Origin: an uncultured Chlorobiota bacterium
GTDB taxonomy: Bacteria > Bacteroidota > Bacteroidia > Bacteroidales > JAADGE01
Direction of reading: 5' to 3'
DNA length: 38,791 nucleotides
Assembly: GCA_947311445.1 (NCBI GenBank)
Contig: CAMZKV010000095.1
Span: 1 to 38,791, forward strand
The notes beneath the pieces are model-generated. The model was not told where the DNA came from, made no database searches, and saw only the letters and a list, made by a program, of their open reading frames with translations. Position numbers and translations under genes: made by a program. Positions 25,725-33,141 of this stretch are shown piece by piece (position 1 is the stretch's first letter; each line of letters starts with the position of its first letter).

Positions 25725-26126
25725 TTAAATATAATCTATAGCATATTGTTTTTCCATGTAATTAATGAAATCTTGTGTCATCTTAATAGTTATATTATTA
25801 AGCAAACATTTTGAAAAAATACATTCGTTTTCTTTATGAAAAGGACATTTTGAAACAGAAAGTTTGCCCTCAATCGTTTCGTAAATATTTAAAAAATTGA
25901 TTTCTTCAGGATTTTTTATAAGAACAAAACCTCCGGCAAGACCTCTCATAGATTTTACGTATCGTTCTTTTACCAATCTTTGCATAACTTTAGCAACATG
26001 ATGTTTAGAACTTCCTGTTAATTTAGATATTTTTGTAACGTTAAGGTATTTATCAGTTTTAGCAATTAATATAATACCGTGCAAAGCAATAGATGCCGCT
26101 TCGGAAAAACTTATTATTGAATTCAT
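25725..26126 (-). CDS. Rrf2-family transcriptional regulator with three conserved cysteines
   Basis: A 133-residue winged-helix regulator of the Rrf2 family (relatives IscR, NsrR, RsrR). The N-terminal DNA-binding part shows AASIALHGIILIA, VTKISKLTGSSKHHVAKVMQRLVKERYVKSMRGLAGGFVL. Cys94, Cys102 and Cys107 (C-x7-C-x4-C) sit where family members bind an Fe-S cluster, so it may sense iron-sulfur status, redox or nitric oxide. It is divergent from the M49-like peptidase (105 bp between starts) and convergent with the XDH-like gene, 22 bp away. Targets may include itself and the divergent gene; no clear operator palindrome is visible. Confidence 0.9.
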   Translation of the reverse strand: MNSIISFSEAASIALHGIILIAKTDKYLNVTKISKLTGSSKHHVAKVMQRLVKERYVKSMRGLAGGFVLIKNPEEINFLNIYETIEGKLSVSKCPFHKENECIFSKCLLNNITIKMTQDFINYMEKQYAIDYI

Positions 26127-26184
26127 TTTTTAATAATAATGTATAATATTTTGCAAAGTTGTAAATTTTAATTTTAAAAAAATA

Positions 26185-26192
26185 TATATTTG
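26185..26192 (+). promoter_or_regulatory. Candidate -7 promoter element of the M49-like gene
   Basis: TATATTTG matches the -7 consensus exactly, 39 bases before the start at 26232. The nearest TTG (26159-26161) is 23 bases upstream, slightly long for the -33 element. The site lies in the intergenic space shared with the divergent Rrf2 gene. Confidence 0.4.
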
Positions 26193-26231
26193 CCATAAAT
26201 AACATATTCTATAAATTTAAATTTTTTATAA

Positions 26232-27905
26232 ATGAAGAACAAATTTTTAAACTTTTCGATAATTATACTACTTATTTTTGTTTTTTCATCATGCCAAGAA
26301 GAAAAACATAGTGATGATAATTCAAGTAAAGATGAAATAACAACAGAAAATATTATGAAACAAAAAGCTGAACAATTTATTGATTTTAGACTAACTGCTG
26401 ATATTACACATCTTACAGATAACCAAAAACAAATGTTACCACTTTTATTTAAAGCCGCAGATATTTGTAATGAAATTTATTGGACACAAACATATGGAAA
26501 TAAAAACGAATTGTTCAAGAAAGAATTTGATGAATATACAAAGAAATTTATTGAAATAAATTATGGCCCATGGGAACGTTTGAATGGAAACAAACCTTTT
26601 ATTGATGGAATTAAAGAAAAACCGGAAGGTGCAAATTTTTATCCCAAAGATATTACTAAAGAAGAATTTGAATTATTTACAGATTCGAAAAAAACTTCAT
26701 TATATACATTGATAAGAAGAAACGAAAAAGGAAAATTAAAATCAATTTGGTATCACGATGCATACAAAGAACAAACCGAAGAGATTTCAAAACTTCTTAA
26801 ACAAGCTGCTGAATATGCAGATGATAAAGGTTTTAAGAAATATCTTAATTTACGTGCAGATGCTTTTCTTACAGATGATTATTTTGAAAGTGATATGGCA
26901 TGGATGGACATGAAAAATAATGATATTGATTTTGTTGTTGGTCCAATAGAAAATTATGAAGACGGACTTTTTAACTATAAAGCAGCCCATGAAGCATTTA
27001 TTTTAATAAAAGATAAAAAATGGAGTAAAAAACTTGCAAAATATGCTAAAATGCTTCCTGAAATGCAGAAAGCTCTTCCTGTAAATGAAAAGTATAAAAA
27101 AGAAGAACCCGGAAGAAACTCAGATTTAGGAGCCTATGATGTTGTTTATTATGCAGGAGACTGTAATGCAGGAAGCAAAACAATAGCAATAAACTTACCT
27201 AATGACAATAAAGTTCAACTTGCAAAAGGAAGCCGAAGATTACAATTGAAAAATGCAATGCAAGCAAAATTTGAGAAAATTTTAGTTCCTATCAGCAAAG
27301 TTTTAATTGCAGAAGACCAAAGAAAAAATATAAAATTTAATGCCTTTTTTGAAAATACAATGTTTCACGAAACCGCTCACGGATTAGGTATTAAATATTT
27401 AATAAATGATAATAATGTAAGTGTTGATGATGCTTTAAAAGAACTTTCTACAACTATTGAGGAAGGTAAAGCAGATATTTTGGGTTTATTTTTTGTTACA
27501 AAACTTTTTGATGATGGAAAATTTCCTGAAAAAGATTTGAAGGATAATTATGTTACTTTTATGGCAAGTATTTTTCGCTCGGTTAGATTTGGAGTATCAA
27601 GTTCACACGGAAAAGCAAATATGCTAAGATTTTATTATTTTAAAGAAAAAGGAGCTTTTGAAAAAGACCAAAAAACAGGAACATATAGGGTTAATATGGA
27701 TAAAATGAGAGAAGCCATGAATTCATTAACTGAGAAAATACTTGTTATTCAAGGAGATGGAGACTATAATGCTGCAAAAAAATGGGTTGAAGAGAAAGGA
27801 AAAATAGGAGAAGAACTAAAAAACGATTTAGAAAAAGTAAATGAAGCAGGTATTCCTGTTGATATTGTTTTTAAACAAGGTTTAAATGAACTTGGCTTAA
27901 AATAG
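26232..27905 (+). CDS. M49-like (dipeptidyl-peptidase III family) zinc peptidase, lipoprotein
   Basis: A 557-residue lipoprotein: the signal sequence ends FVFSSC with Cys21 as the lipidation site, followed by Gln, so outer-membrane localisation is likely. Zinc motifs resemble family M49: HETAH (His379, Glu380, His383) and EEGKAD (residues 410-415, with a zinc-ligand Glu), 27 residues apart. Classical DPP III has HEXXGH, one residue longer; this is the compact HEXXH form, as I recall for the Caldithrix enzyme. The upstream half has the helical TADITHLTDNQKQMLPLLFKAADICNEIYW and GARNSDLGAYDVVYYAGDCNAGSKTIAINLPND-like segments (here with EPGRNSDLGAYDVV). It probably cleaves dipeptides from short peptides outside the cytoplasm. 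A terminator follows. Confidence 0.82.
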   Translation: MKNKFLNFSIIILLIFVFSSCQEEKHSDDNSSKDEITTENIMKQKAEQFIDFRLTADITHLTDNQKQMLPLLFKAADICNEIYWTQTYGNKNELFKKEFDEYTKKFIEINYGPWERLNGNKPFIDGIKEKPEGANFYPKDITKEEFELFTDSKKTSLYTLIRRNEKGKLKSIWYHDAYKEQTEEISKLLKQAAEYADDKGFKKYLNLRADAFLTDDYFESDMAWMDMKNNDIDFVVGPIENYEDGLFNYKAAHEAFILIKDKKWSKKLAKYAKMLPEMQKALPVNEKYKKEEPGRNSDLGAYDVVYYAGDCNAGSKTIAINLPNDNKVQLAKGSRRLQLKNAMQAKFEKILVPISKVLIAEDQRKNIKFNAFFENTMFHETAHGLGIKYLINDNNVSVDDALKELSTTIEEGKADILGLFFVTKLFDDGKFPEKDLKDNYVTFMASIFRSVRFGVSSSHGKANMLRFYYFKEKGAFEKDQKTGTYRVNMDKMREAMNSLTEKILVIQGDGDYNAAKKWVEEKGKIGEELKNDLEKVNEAGIPVDIVFKQGLNELGLK

Positions 27906-27915
27906 TGAATATTTA

Positions 27916-27940
27916 TAACCCCCGACTTAATTGGGGGTTA
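27916..27940 (+). terminator. Intrinsic terminator of the M49-like gene
   Basis: An 8-bp stem with five G-C pairs (27916-27923 with 27933-27940) and a 9-base loop, 10 bases after the stop codon, followed by an A-rich stretch with few Ts. Confidence 0.6.
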
Positions 27941-28002
27941 ATAAAAAAGACATAAAAAAAACGTGTTAACATATTTTATTTACAAGCAACATTTATAAAA
28001 AT

Positions 28003-28033
28003 AAAGAATGTTCTCAAATCGAGAACATTCTTT
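28003..28033. terminator. Bidirectional terminator between the M49-like gene and recQ
   Basis: A perfect 13-bp inverted repeat (28003-28015 with 28021-28033) with a 5-base loop. T-rich tracts follow on both strands, so it can end transcription from both convergent genes; recQ stops at 28059. Confidence 0.75.
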
Positions 28034-28058
28034 TTATTTGCAATATACTTTTAAAATT

Positions 28059-30242
28059 TTAATTAGCCATTTCAGACATAAATTTTATTCTTACAAGTCT
28101 TATTTCTTCTTCTGAAAAATTATCTTCGCCAAGTTCTTCAAGAGCGTCTTTTATTGAACCTGTTTGAGACTCACTTAAAAAATCATAAATTTCATCAATA
28201 TAATCCTCATCAATTGTTTCGTCAATATAATAATCAATATTTATTTTTGTCCCGGAATTTATTATTGCTTCAATTTCTTTAATGAGTTCTTTCATTGAAA
28301 GACCTTTGGAATTTGCAATATCATTTAAATTTACTTTTCTATCAATACTTTGAATTATGTATACTTTTACTCCGGATTTTTTTATAACAGATTTAACAAT
28401 TAAATCTTGCGGTCTGTCAATTTCATTTTCTTCAACATATTCTTTAATAAGTTTAACAAATTCTTTTCCATATTTATTAGCTTTTCCTGTACCAACACCC
28501 TGAATAGTAGAAAGTTCTTTAATATTTATAGGATAACGTGTAGCCATATCTTCCAATGATGGATCCTGAAAAATAACAAAAGGAGGAACGTCCATTTTTT
28601 TAGAAATATCCTTTCTCAAACCTTTCAACATTTTAAATAATATTTCATCTCCGGCACCACTCCCCGAGCCTACTTTAAGAGATATATCTTCTCCTTCATC
28701 TTCGTATCTATGTGCTTCTGTAATTTCTAAAGAATAAGGTTTTTTAATAAAGTCATTTCCTTTTTTATTTACTTTCAAAAGACCGTAATTGTCAATATCT
28801 TTATCTATAAAGTAGTGAATAAGTGCCTGTCTTATAACAGATTCCCAGAATTTTGTATCTTTTTCACTGCCTGAGCCAAAAAGTTCAATAGTGTCATGTT
28901 TAAAAGATTTTATTGCAGAAGTTGCAACTCCTGCCAAAACATTAGCAACATGTTCTCCTTTATATCTTTCTTTTAAAGTTTTAATTGCTTTTAAAACAGT
29001 AACTAAATAATCTTTACCTTCAAATTTAATTTTAGGATTTAAACAATTATCGCAATTATCACAATTTGTTAGTAATTTTTCCCCAAAGTAATTTAAAAGT
29101 ATTCTTGGTCTGCAAACGGAAGTTTCTGCATATGCAATAGTTTCAAGTAATAATTGCTTGCCTATTTCTTGTTCAGCAACAGGTTTACCTTGCATAAATT
29201 TTTCCAATTTCTGTATATCTTTATAACTATAAAAAGTTAAACACTGTCCTTCTCCTCCATCTCTTCCTGCTCTTCCGGTTTCTTGGTAGTATCCTTCTAG
29301 GCTCTTAGGTATATCATAATGTATAACAAATCTTACATCAGGCTTGTCAATTCCCATTCCAAAAGCAATAGTTGCAACAATAACATCTACTTCTTCCATC
29401 AAAAACATATCTTGATGTTTTGAACGTGTTTTTGAATCCATACCTGCATGATATGGAAGAGTTTTTATGTTATTAATTTGTAATACTTCCGCAAGTTCTT
29501 CAACCTTTTTTCTACTTAGGCAATATATTATACCGGATTTTCCTTTGTTTTGATTAATGAATTTTATTATTTGTTTTTCAGGTTTAACTTTTGGTCTAAC
29601 TTCGTAATATAAATTTGACCTATAGAAAGATGCCTTAAAAACTGTTGCATCAAGAATCTCAAGGTTTTTAAGTATATCTTGCTGAACTTTTGGAGTAGCA
29701 GTTGCAGTGAGTGCAATAATTGGAGCTCTCCCAATTTCATTCACAATTGGTCTTATTTTTCTGTATTCTGGCCTAAAATCATGCCCCCATTCTGAAATAC
29801 AATGTGCTTCATCAATAGCAAAAAATGAAATTGTAATAGTTTTAAGAAACTCAGCATTTTCTTCTTTTGTTAAAGATTCAGGAGCAACATATAAAAGTTT
29901 AGTTTTTCCATTTTTTACATCTTCTCTCACTTGCCTTAATTGTGTTTTGTTCAAAGAGGAATTCATAAAATGAGCAATTGAATCATCTTCATTGTAACCA
30001 CGCATTGCATCAACTTGATTTTTCATTAAAGCAATGAGAGGAGAAATCACAATTGCAGTACCTTCTAAAATTAAAGATGGCAATTGGTATGTTAGAGATT
30101 TGCCTCCACCGGTAGGCATTAATACAAAAGAATCTTTTCCGTTTAAAACATTCTCAATAATTTTTTCTTGGTCTCCTTTAAAAGAGTCAAAGCCAAAATT
30201 ATTTTGTAATAATTTAGGCAAATTTATATTCTTTATATTCAT
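28059..30242 (-). CDS. recQ: ATP-dependent DNA helicase RecQ
   Basis: A 3'-5' DNA helicase of the RecQ family for recombination and fork repair. The chosen start, MNIKNINLPKLLQNNFGFDSF, gives 727 residues. A longer frame reaches 30374, but that extension has no family likeness and would overlap the start of the divergent isomerase gene. Domains in order are helicase (Walker A MPTGGGKS with Lys48, DEAH box IDEAHCISEWGHDFRPEY, GRAGRDGGEGQCLTFYS), RecQ zinc site (CDNCDNCLNPK), RQC winged helix, HRDC (EDMATRYPINIKELSTIQGVG), and a C-terminal helix-turn-helix region (VNLNDIANSKGLSMKELIKEIEAII) followed by an acidic tail, as in other Bacteroidota RecQ proteins. It stands alone on its strand. Confidence 0.95.
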   Translation of the reverse strand: MNIKNINLPKLLQNNFGFDSFKGDQEKIIENVLNGKDSFVLMPTGGGKSLTYQLPSLILEGTAIVISPLIALMKNQVDAMRGYNEDDSIAHFMNSSLNKTQLRQVREDVKNGKTKLLYVAPESLTKEENAEFLKTITISFFAIDEAHCISEWGHDFRPEYRKIRPIVNEIGRAPIIALTATATPKVQQDILKNLEILDATVFKASFYRSNLYYEVRPKVKPEKQIIKFINQNKGKSGIIYCLSRKKVEELAEVLQINNIKTLPYHAGMDSKTRSKHQDMFLMEEVDVIVATIAFGMGIDKPDVRFVIHYDIPKSLEGYYQETGRAGRDGGEGQCLTFYSYKDIQKLEKFMQGKPVAEQEIGKQLLLETIAYAETSVCRPRILLNYFGEKLLTNCDNCDNCLNPKIKFEGKDYLVTVLKAIKTLKERYKGEHVANVLAGVATSAIKSFKHDTIELFGSGSEKDTKFWESVIRQALIHYFIDKDIDNYGLLKVNKKGNDFIKKPYSLEITEAHRYEDEGEDISLKVGSGSGAGDEILFKMLKGLRKDISKKMDVPPFVIFQDPSLEDMATRYPINIKELSTIQGVGTGKANKYGKEFVKLIKEYVEENEIDRPQDLIVKSVIKKSGVKVYIIQSIDRKVNLNDIANSKGLSMKELIKEIEAIINSGTKINIDYYIDETIDEDYIDEIYDFLSESQTGSIKDALEELGEDNFSEEEIRLVRIKFMSEMAN

Positions 30243-30269
30243 ATTTTTTTTTTTCAACTGAAAAAATCC

Positions 30270-30298
30270 TTGTTTTAATAATATTGTAAATATATTTG
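30270..30298 (+). promoter_or_regulatory. Promoter of the kdsD-tatC unit
   Basis: TTG (30270-30272), 18 bases, then TATATTTG (30291-30298), an exact -7 consensus. The leader to the GTG start at 30362 would be about 55 bases. It sits just inside the region upstream of the divergent recQ gene. Confidence 0.5.
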
Positions 30299-30361
30299 TA
30301 GCTAAATTAAGAAATATTTCTGTTACAAAAAATTGAAAAGATATTATTTTAAAAAAAAGTT

Positions 30362-31330
30362 GTGAAGAATTCAAAACGTATTATAAAAATTGCAAAAGGA
30401 GTAGTTGAAAACGAGGCAAATTCGGTTAAAAGATTATCTCATTTTATTAATGAAGATTTTGTTGATGCTGTCAATGAAATCCATTGTTCCAAAGGTAGGG
30501 TTATAATTACCGGAATAGGAAAAAGTGCAATAATTGCACAGAAAATAGTTGCAACATTTAATTCAACAGGAACTCCAGCTATTTTTATGCATGCAGCTGA
30601 TGCAATTCACGGAGATTTGGGTATTGTAAGACAAAATGATGTTGTTATTTGCATTTCTAAAAGTGGAAATACCTCTGAAATTAAAGTTTTAGTTCCTTTT
30701 ATAAAGAAATTTGGAAATAAGTTAATTTCAATTGTTGGAAATAATGAATCTTTTCTTGCTGAACAATCTGATTTTATAATTCTTACAACTGTTGAAAAAG
30801 AAGCGTGTCCAAATAATTTAGCTCCAACATCAAGCACAACTGCTCAAATGGTAATTGGAGATGCTTTGGCTGTTAGTCTTTTAGATGCTAGAAACTTCTC
30901 TGATAAAGATTTTGCTAAATATCATCCGGGAGGAACTTTAGGTAAAAGATTATATCTTCGTGTTAAAGATTTATACAATGCTAAGGATGCCCCAAAAGTT
31001 ATGGCTGATGATAAATTAAGAGATGTTATTTTTGAAATTTCAGAAAAAAGATTGGGAGCAACGGCTGTTTTAGATAAAAATAATAAATTAGCAGGAATTA
31101 TTACGGATGGAGATTTAAGAAGAATGCTTGTTAAAACTAATTCATTAGATGATATTAAAGCAAAAGATATTATGTCTGAAAATCCAAAAACTATAAAACC
31201 TGATGTTTTTGCAGTGAATGCTTTTGAAATGATGAGAAAAAATAATATTACTGCATTAATTGTAAGTGAGAATAAAAATTATTATGGTATTATTCATATT
31301 CACGATATGTTAAAAGAGGGTTTTGTTTAG
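30362..31330 (+). CDS. kdsD: D-arabinose-5-phosphate isomerase, KpsF/GutQ family
   Basis: Interconverts D-ribulose 5-phosphate and D-arabinose 5-phosphate, the first step toward Kdo in lipopolysaccharide. The 322-residue length is that of the KdsD family. The SIS domain (about 35-170) shows VIITGIGKSAIIAQKIVATFNSTGTPAIFMHAADAIHGDLG, VVICISKSGNTSEIK and LAPTSSTTAQMVIGDALAVSLLDARNF; a KYHPGGTLGKRL segment precedes two CBS domains (about 205-262 and 270-322). The start is GTG at 30362, with VENEANSVKRL as expected at the N-terminus. It is followed after 35 bases by tatC. GutQ and KpsF are close relatives, so the symbol marks activity rather than proven role. Confidence 0.9.
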   Translation: MKNSKRIIKIAKGVVENEANSVKRLSHFINEDFVDAVNEIHCSKGRVIITGIGKSAIIAQKIVATFNSTGTPAIFMHAADAIHGDLGIVRQNDVVICISKSGNTSEIKVLVPFIKKFGNKLISIVGNNESFLAEQSDFIILTTVEKEACPNNLAPTSSTTAQMVIGDALAVSLLDARNFSDKDFAKYHPGGTLGKRLYLRVKDLYNAKDAPKVMADDKLRDVIFEISEKRLGATAVLDKNNKLAGIITDGDLRRMLVKTNSLDDIKAKDIMSENPKTIKPDVFAVNAFEMMRKNNITALIVSENKNYYGIIHIHDMLKEGFV

Positions 31331-31365
31331 ACCATATATATAAGGTGTATAAATTTTATGATTAA

Positions 31366-32202
31366 ATGATTATGAGTAAAAATAAAAATGCAGATATGTC
31401 ATTTCTAGAACATGTTGAAGCGTTAAGAAAGCACTTAATTAGAGCAATTTCGGTTATTATTATTTTTGCAATAGTAGCTTTTTTCTTTAAAGATTTTATT
31501 TTTGATGTTGTACTTTTTGGACCTAAAAAGGCTGATTTTTTTACTAATGACTTAATGTGTAGATTCAGTAAATTTATTGGGATTGATGCAATTTGTATTA
31601 ATCAAATTCCTTTCAATATCATAAATATTAAAATGACAGGGCAGTTTATGACTCATATAACTGTTTCAATGATAGTGGGTTTGGTTGTTGCTTTCCCATT
31701 TGTTTTTAATGAATTTTGGCGTTTTATTAAACCTGCACTTAAGAGGAAAGAAGTTAGACACAGTAGAGGTGCAGTTTTTGCTGCTTCACTTTTGTTTTCA
31801 GTTGGAGCTCTTTTTGGGTATTATTTAATTGTGCCTTTGTCTTTAAATTTTCTTGGTAATTATAATGTTAGCGAAGGCGTTTCAAATCAAATTAATTTAA
31901 GTTCTTATATTCAAACGTTTACATCTGTTATTTTAGCATCTGCTGTTGTATTTGAGCTACCTGTTCTAATTTTCTTTTTGAGTAAAATTGGTTTAGTAAC
32001 TCCAAAATTTTTAAAAAAATACAGAAAACATTCACTAGTAATAATTTTAGCTTTATCTGCAATAATTACTCCGCCAGATGTTTTCTCACAAATATTGGTT
32101 ACACTCCCATTAATTTTATTGTATGAAATTGGTATTTGGATTTCAAAACGTGTTGAAAAAAAGAATTTGAAAAGGTTAAATTTTGATGATGATGAAGATT
32201 AG
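31366..32202 (+). CDS. tatC: Twin-arginine translocase subunit TatC
   Basis: The membrane receptor of the Tat pathway, which binds twin-arginine signal peptides of folded proteins. The 278 residues contain six hydrophobic helices and the conserved MSFLEHVEALRKHLIRAI cytoplasmic start with its Glu, FPFVFNEFWRFIKPALKRKE after TM2, and FGYYLIVPLSLNFLGNY. The first periplasmic loop is long (GPKKADFFTNDLMCRFSKFIGIDAI...), as in other Bacteroidota. A second ATG three codons on (MSKNKNADM) may be the true start. It shares an operon with the isomerase; no tatA/tatB is nearby. Confidence 0.95.
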   Translation: MIMSKNKNADMSFLEHVEALRKHLIRAISVIIIFAIVAFFFKDFIFDVVLFGPKKADFFTNDLMCRFSKFIGIDAICINQIPFNIINIKMTGQFMTHITVSMIVGLVVAFPFVFNEFWRFIKPALKRKEVRHSRGAVFAASLLFSVGALFGYYLIVPLSLNFLGNYNVSEGVSNQINLSSYIQTFTSVILASAVVFELPVLIFFLSKIGLVTPKFLKKYRKHSLVIILALSAIITPPDVFSQILVTLPLILLYEIGIWISKRVEKKNLKRLNFDDDED

Positions 32203-32226
32203 AATTTTATTTTGAATATAATTTAT

Positions 32227-32256
32227 TTTAAAACATCATTAAAAATTATATTTTTG
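32227..32256 (+). promoter_or_regulatory. Candidate fabG promoter
   Basis: TTTA (32227-32230), 18 bases, then TATTTTTG (32249-32256), an exact -7 match. The start codon at 32310 is 54 bases downstream. Element composition and spacing are the same as in the candidate promoter of the XDH-like gene. Confidence 0.42.
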
Positions 32257-32309
32257 TCTGTTATAAAACATAAAATAAGATAATAAATAAATTTGAAAAT
32301 TATAAACAT

Positions 32310-33056
32310 ATGAAATTATTAGAAGGAAAAGTTGCTGTTATAACAGGAGCTGCAAGAGGTATTGGAAAATCTATTGCAATAGAATTTGCTAAACAAGGAG
32401 CTAATGTTGCATTTACAGATTTAAAATTAGACGAAAATACGGAAGCTCTCGAGAAAGAATTAACCGAATTTGGGGTGAAATCTAAGGGATATGCATCTGA
32501 TGCGAGTAATTTTGAAGATGCACAAAATACTATGGATAAAATAGTTGATGACTTTGGAAAAGTTGATGCTCTTGTAAATAATGCAGGAATTACAAGAGAT
32601 ACTTTATTAATGCGTATGACAGAAGAACAATGGGATTTAGTTTTAAATGTAAATTTAAAATCAGTTTTTAATATGACAAAAGCTGTACAAAAAACAATGT
32701 TGAAACAACGGTCAGGGTCAATAATTAATATGAGTTCTGTCGTTGGAGTAAGTGGAAATGCCGGGCAATCTAACTATTCTGCTTCAAAAGCAGGAATTAT
32801 TGGCTTCACAAAATCAATTGCTAAAGAACTAGGTGCCAGAAATATAAGAAGCAATGCAATTGCTCCCGGATTTATTATTACAGAAATGACAGCAAAAATT
32901 CCGGAAAAAGCTCGAGAAGAATGGATTAAAGGAATTCCGCTAAAACGTGGAGGAACACCGGAAGATGTCGCAAATGCTTGTATTTTTCTGGCATCAGACT
33001 TATCTTCTTATGTTAGTGGACAAGTTATTAATGTTTGTGGTGCAATGAACACATAA
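32310..33056 (+). CDS. fabG: 3-oxoacyl-[acyl-carrier-protein] reductase
   Basis: NADPH-dependent reduction of 3-oxoacyl-ACP in fatty acid synthesis; a classical 248-residue short-chain dehydrogenase. The nucleotide-binding motif TGAARGIG is at residues 12-19, NNAG is present at ~89-92, and the catalytic set is Ser143, Tyr156 and Lys160 in NYSASKAG. GFIITEMTAKIPEKAREEWIKGIPLKRGGTPEDVANACIFLASD and the terminal GQVINVCGAMNT match FabG closely. Other SDR oxidoreductases share these motifs, but the overall similarity to FabG is high. It is followed by a terminator. Confidence 0.9.
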   Translation: MKLLEGKVAVITGAARGIGKSIAIEFAKQGANVAFTDLKLDENTEALEKELTEFGVKSKGYASDASNFEDAQNTMDKIVDDFGKVDALVNNAGITRDTLLMRMTEEQWDLVLNVNLKSVFNMTKAVQKTMLKQRSGSIINMSSVVGVSGNAGQSNYSASKAGIIGFTKSIAKELGARNIRSNAIAPGFIITEMTAKIPEKAREEWIKGIPLKRGGTPEDVANACIFLASDLSSYVSGQVINVCGAMNT

Positions 33057-33090
33057 ATAAATTATTTCTTTAATGAATATTGATTATTAG

Positions 33091-33126
33091 AAATGCTTTT
33101 TTACTTTTTTAGAAGAGCATTTTTTT
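33091..33126 (+). terminator. Intrinsic terminator of fabG
   Basis: A 7-bp stem (33091-33097 with 33116-33122), extendable past one mismatch, runs into seven Ts (33120-33126). It lies 35 bases after the fabG stop and 16 bases before the next start codon. Confidence 0.6.
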
Positions 33127-33141
33127 ACTTTTTTACATAAT

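Noticed and set aside
28059..30242. RecQ together with the AddA-like protein as an antiphage defence island
   Set aside because: Both are complete housekeeping repair proteins, about 8 kb apart, with no nuclease, protease or integrase partner typical of defence loci between them.
30243..30374. 44-residue N-terminal extension of recQ
   Set aside because: Not similar to any RecQ start; it would overlap the divergent isomerase start and its promoter. Start at 30242 preferred.
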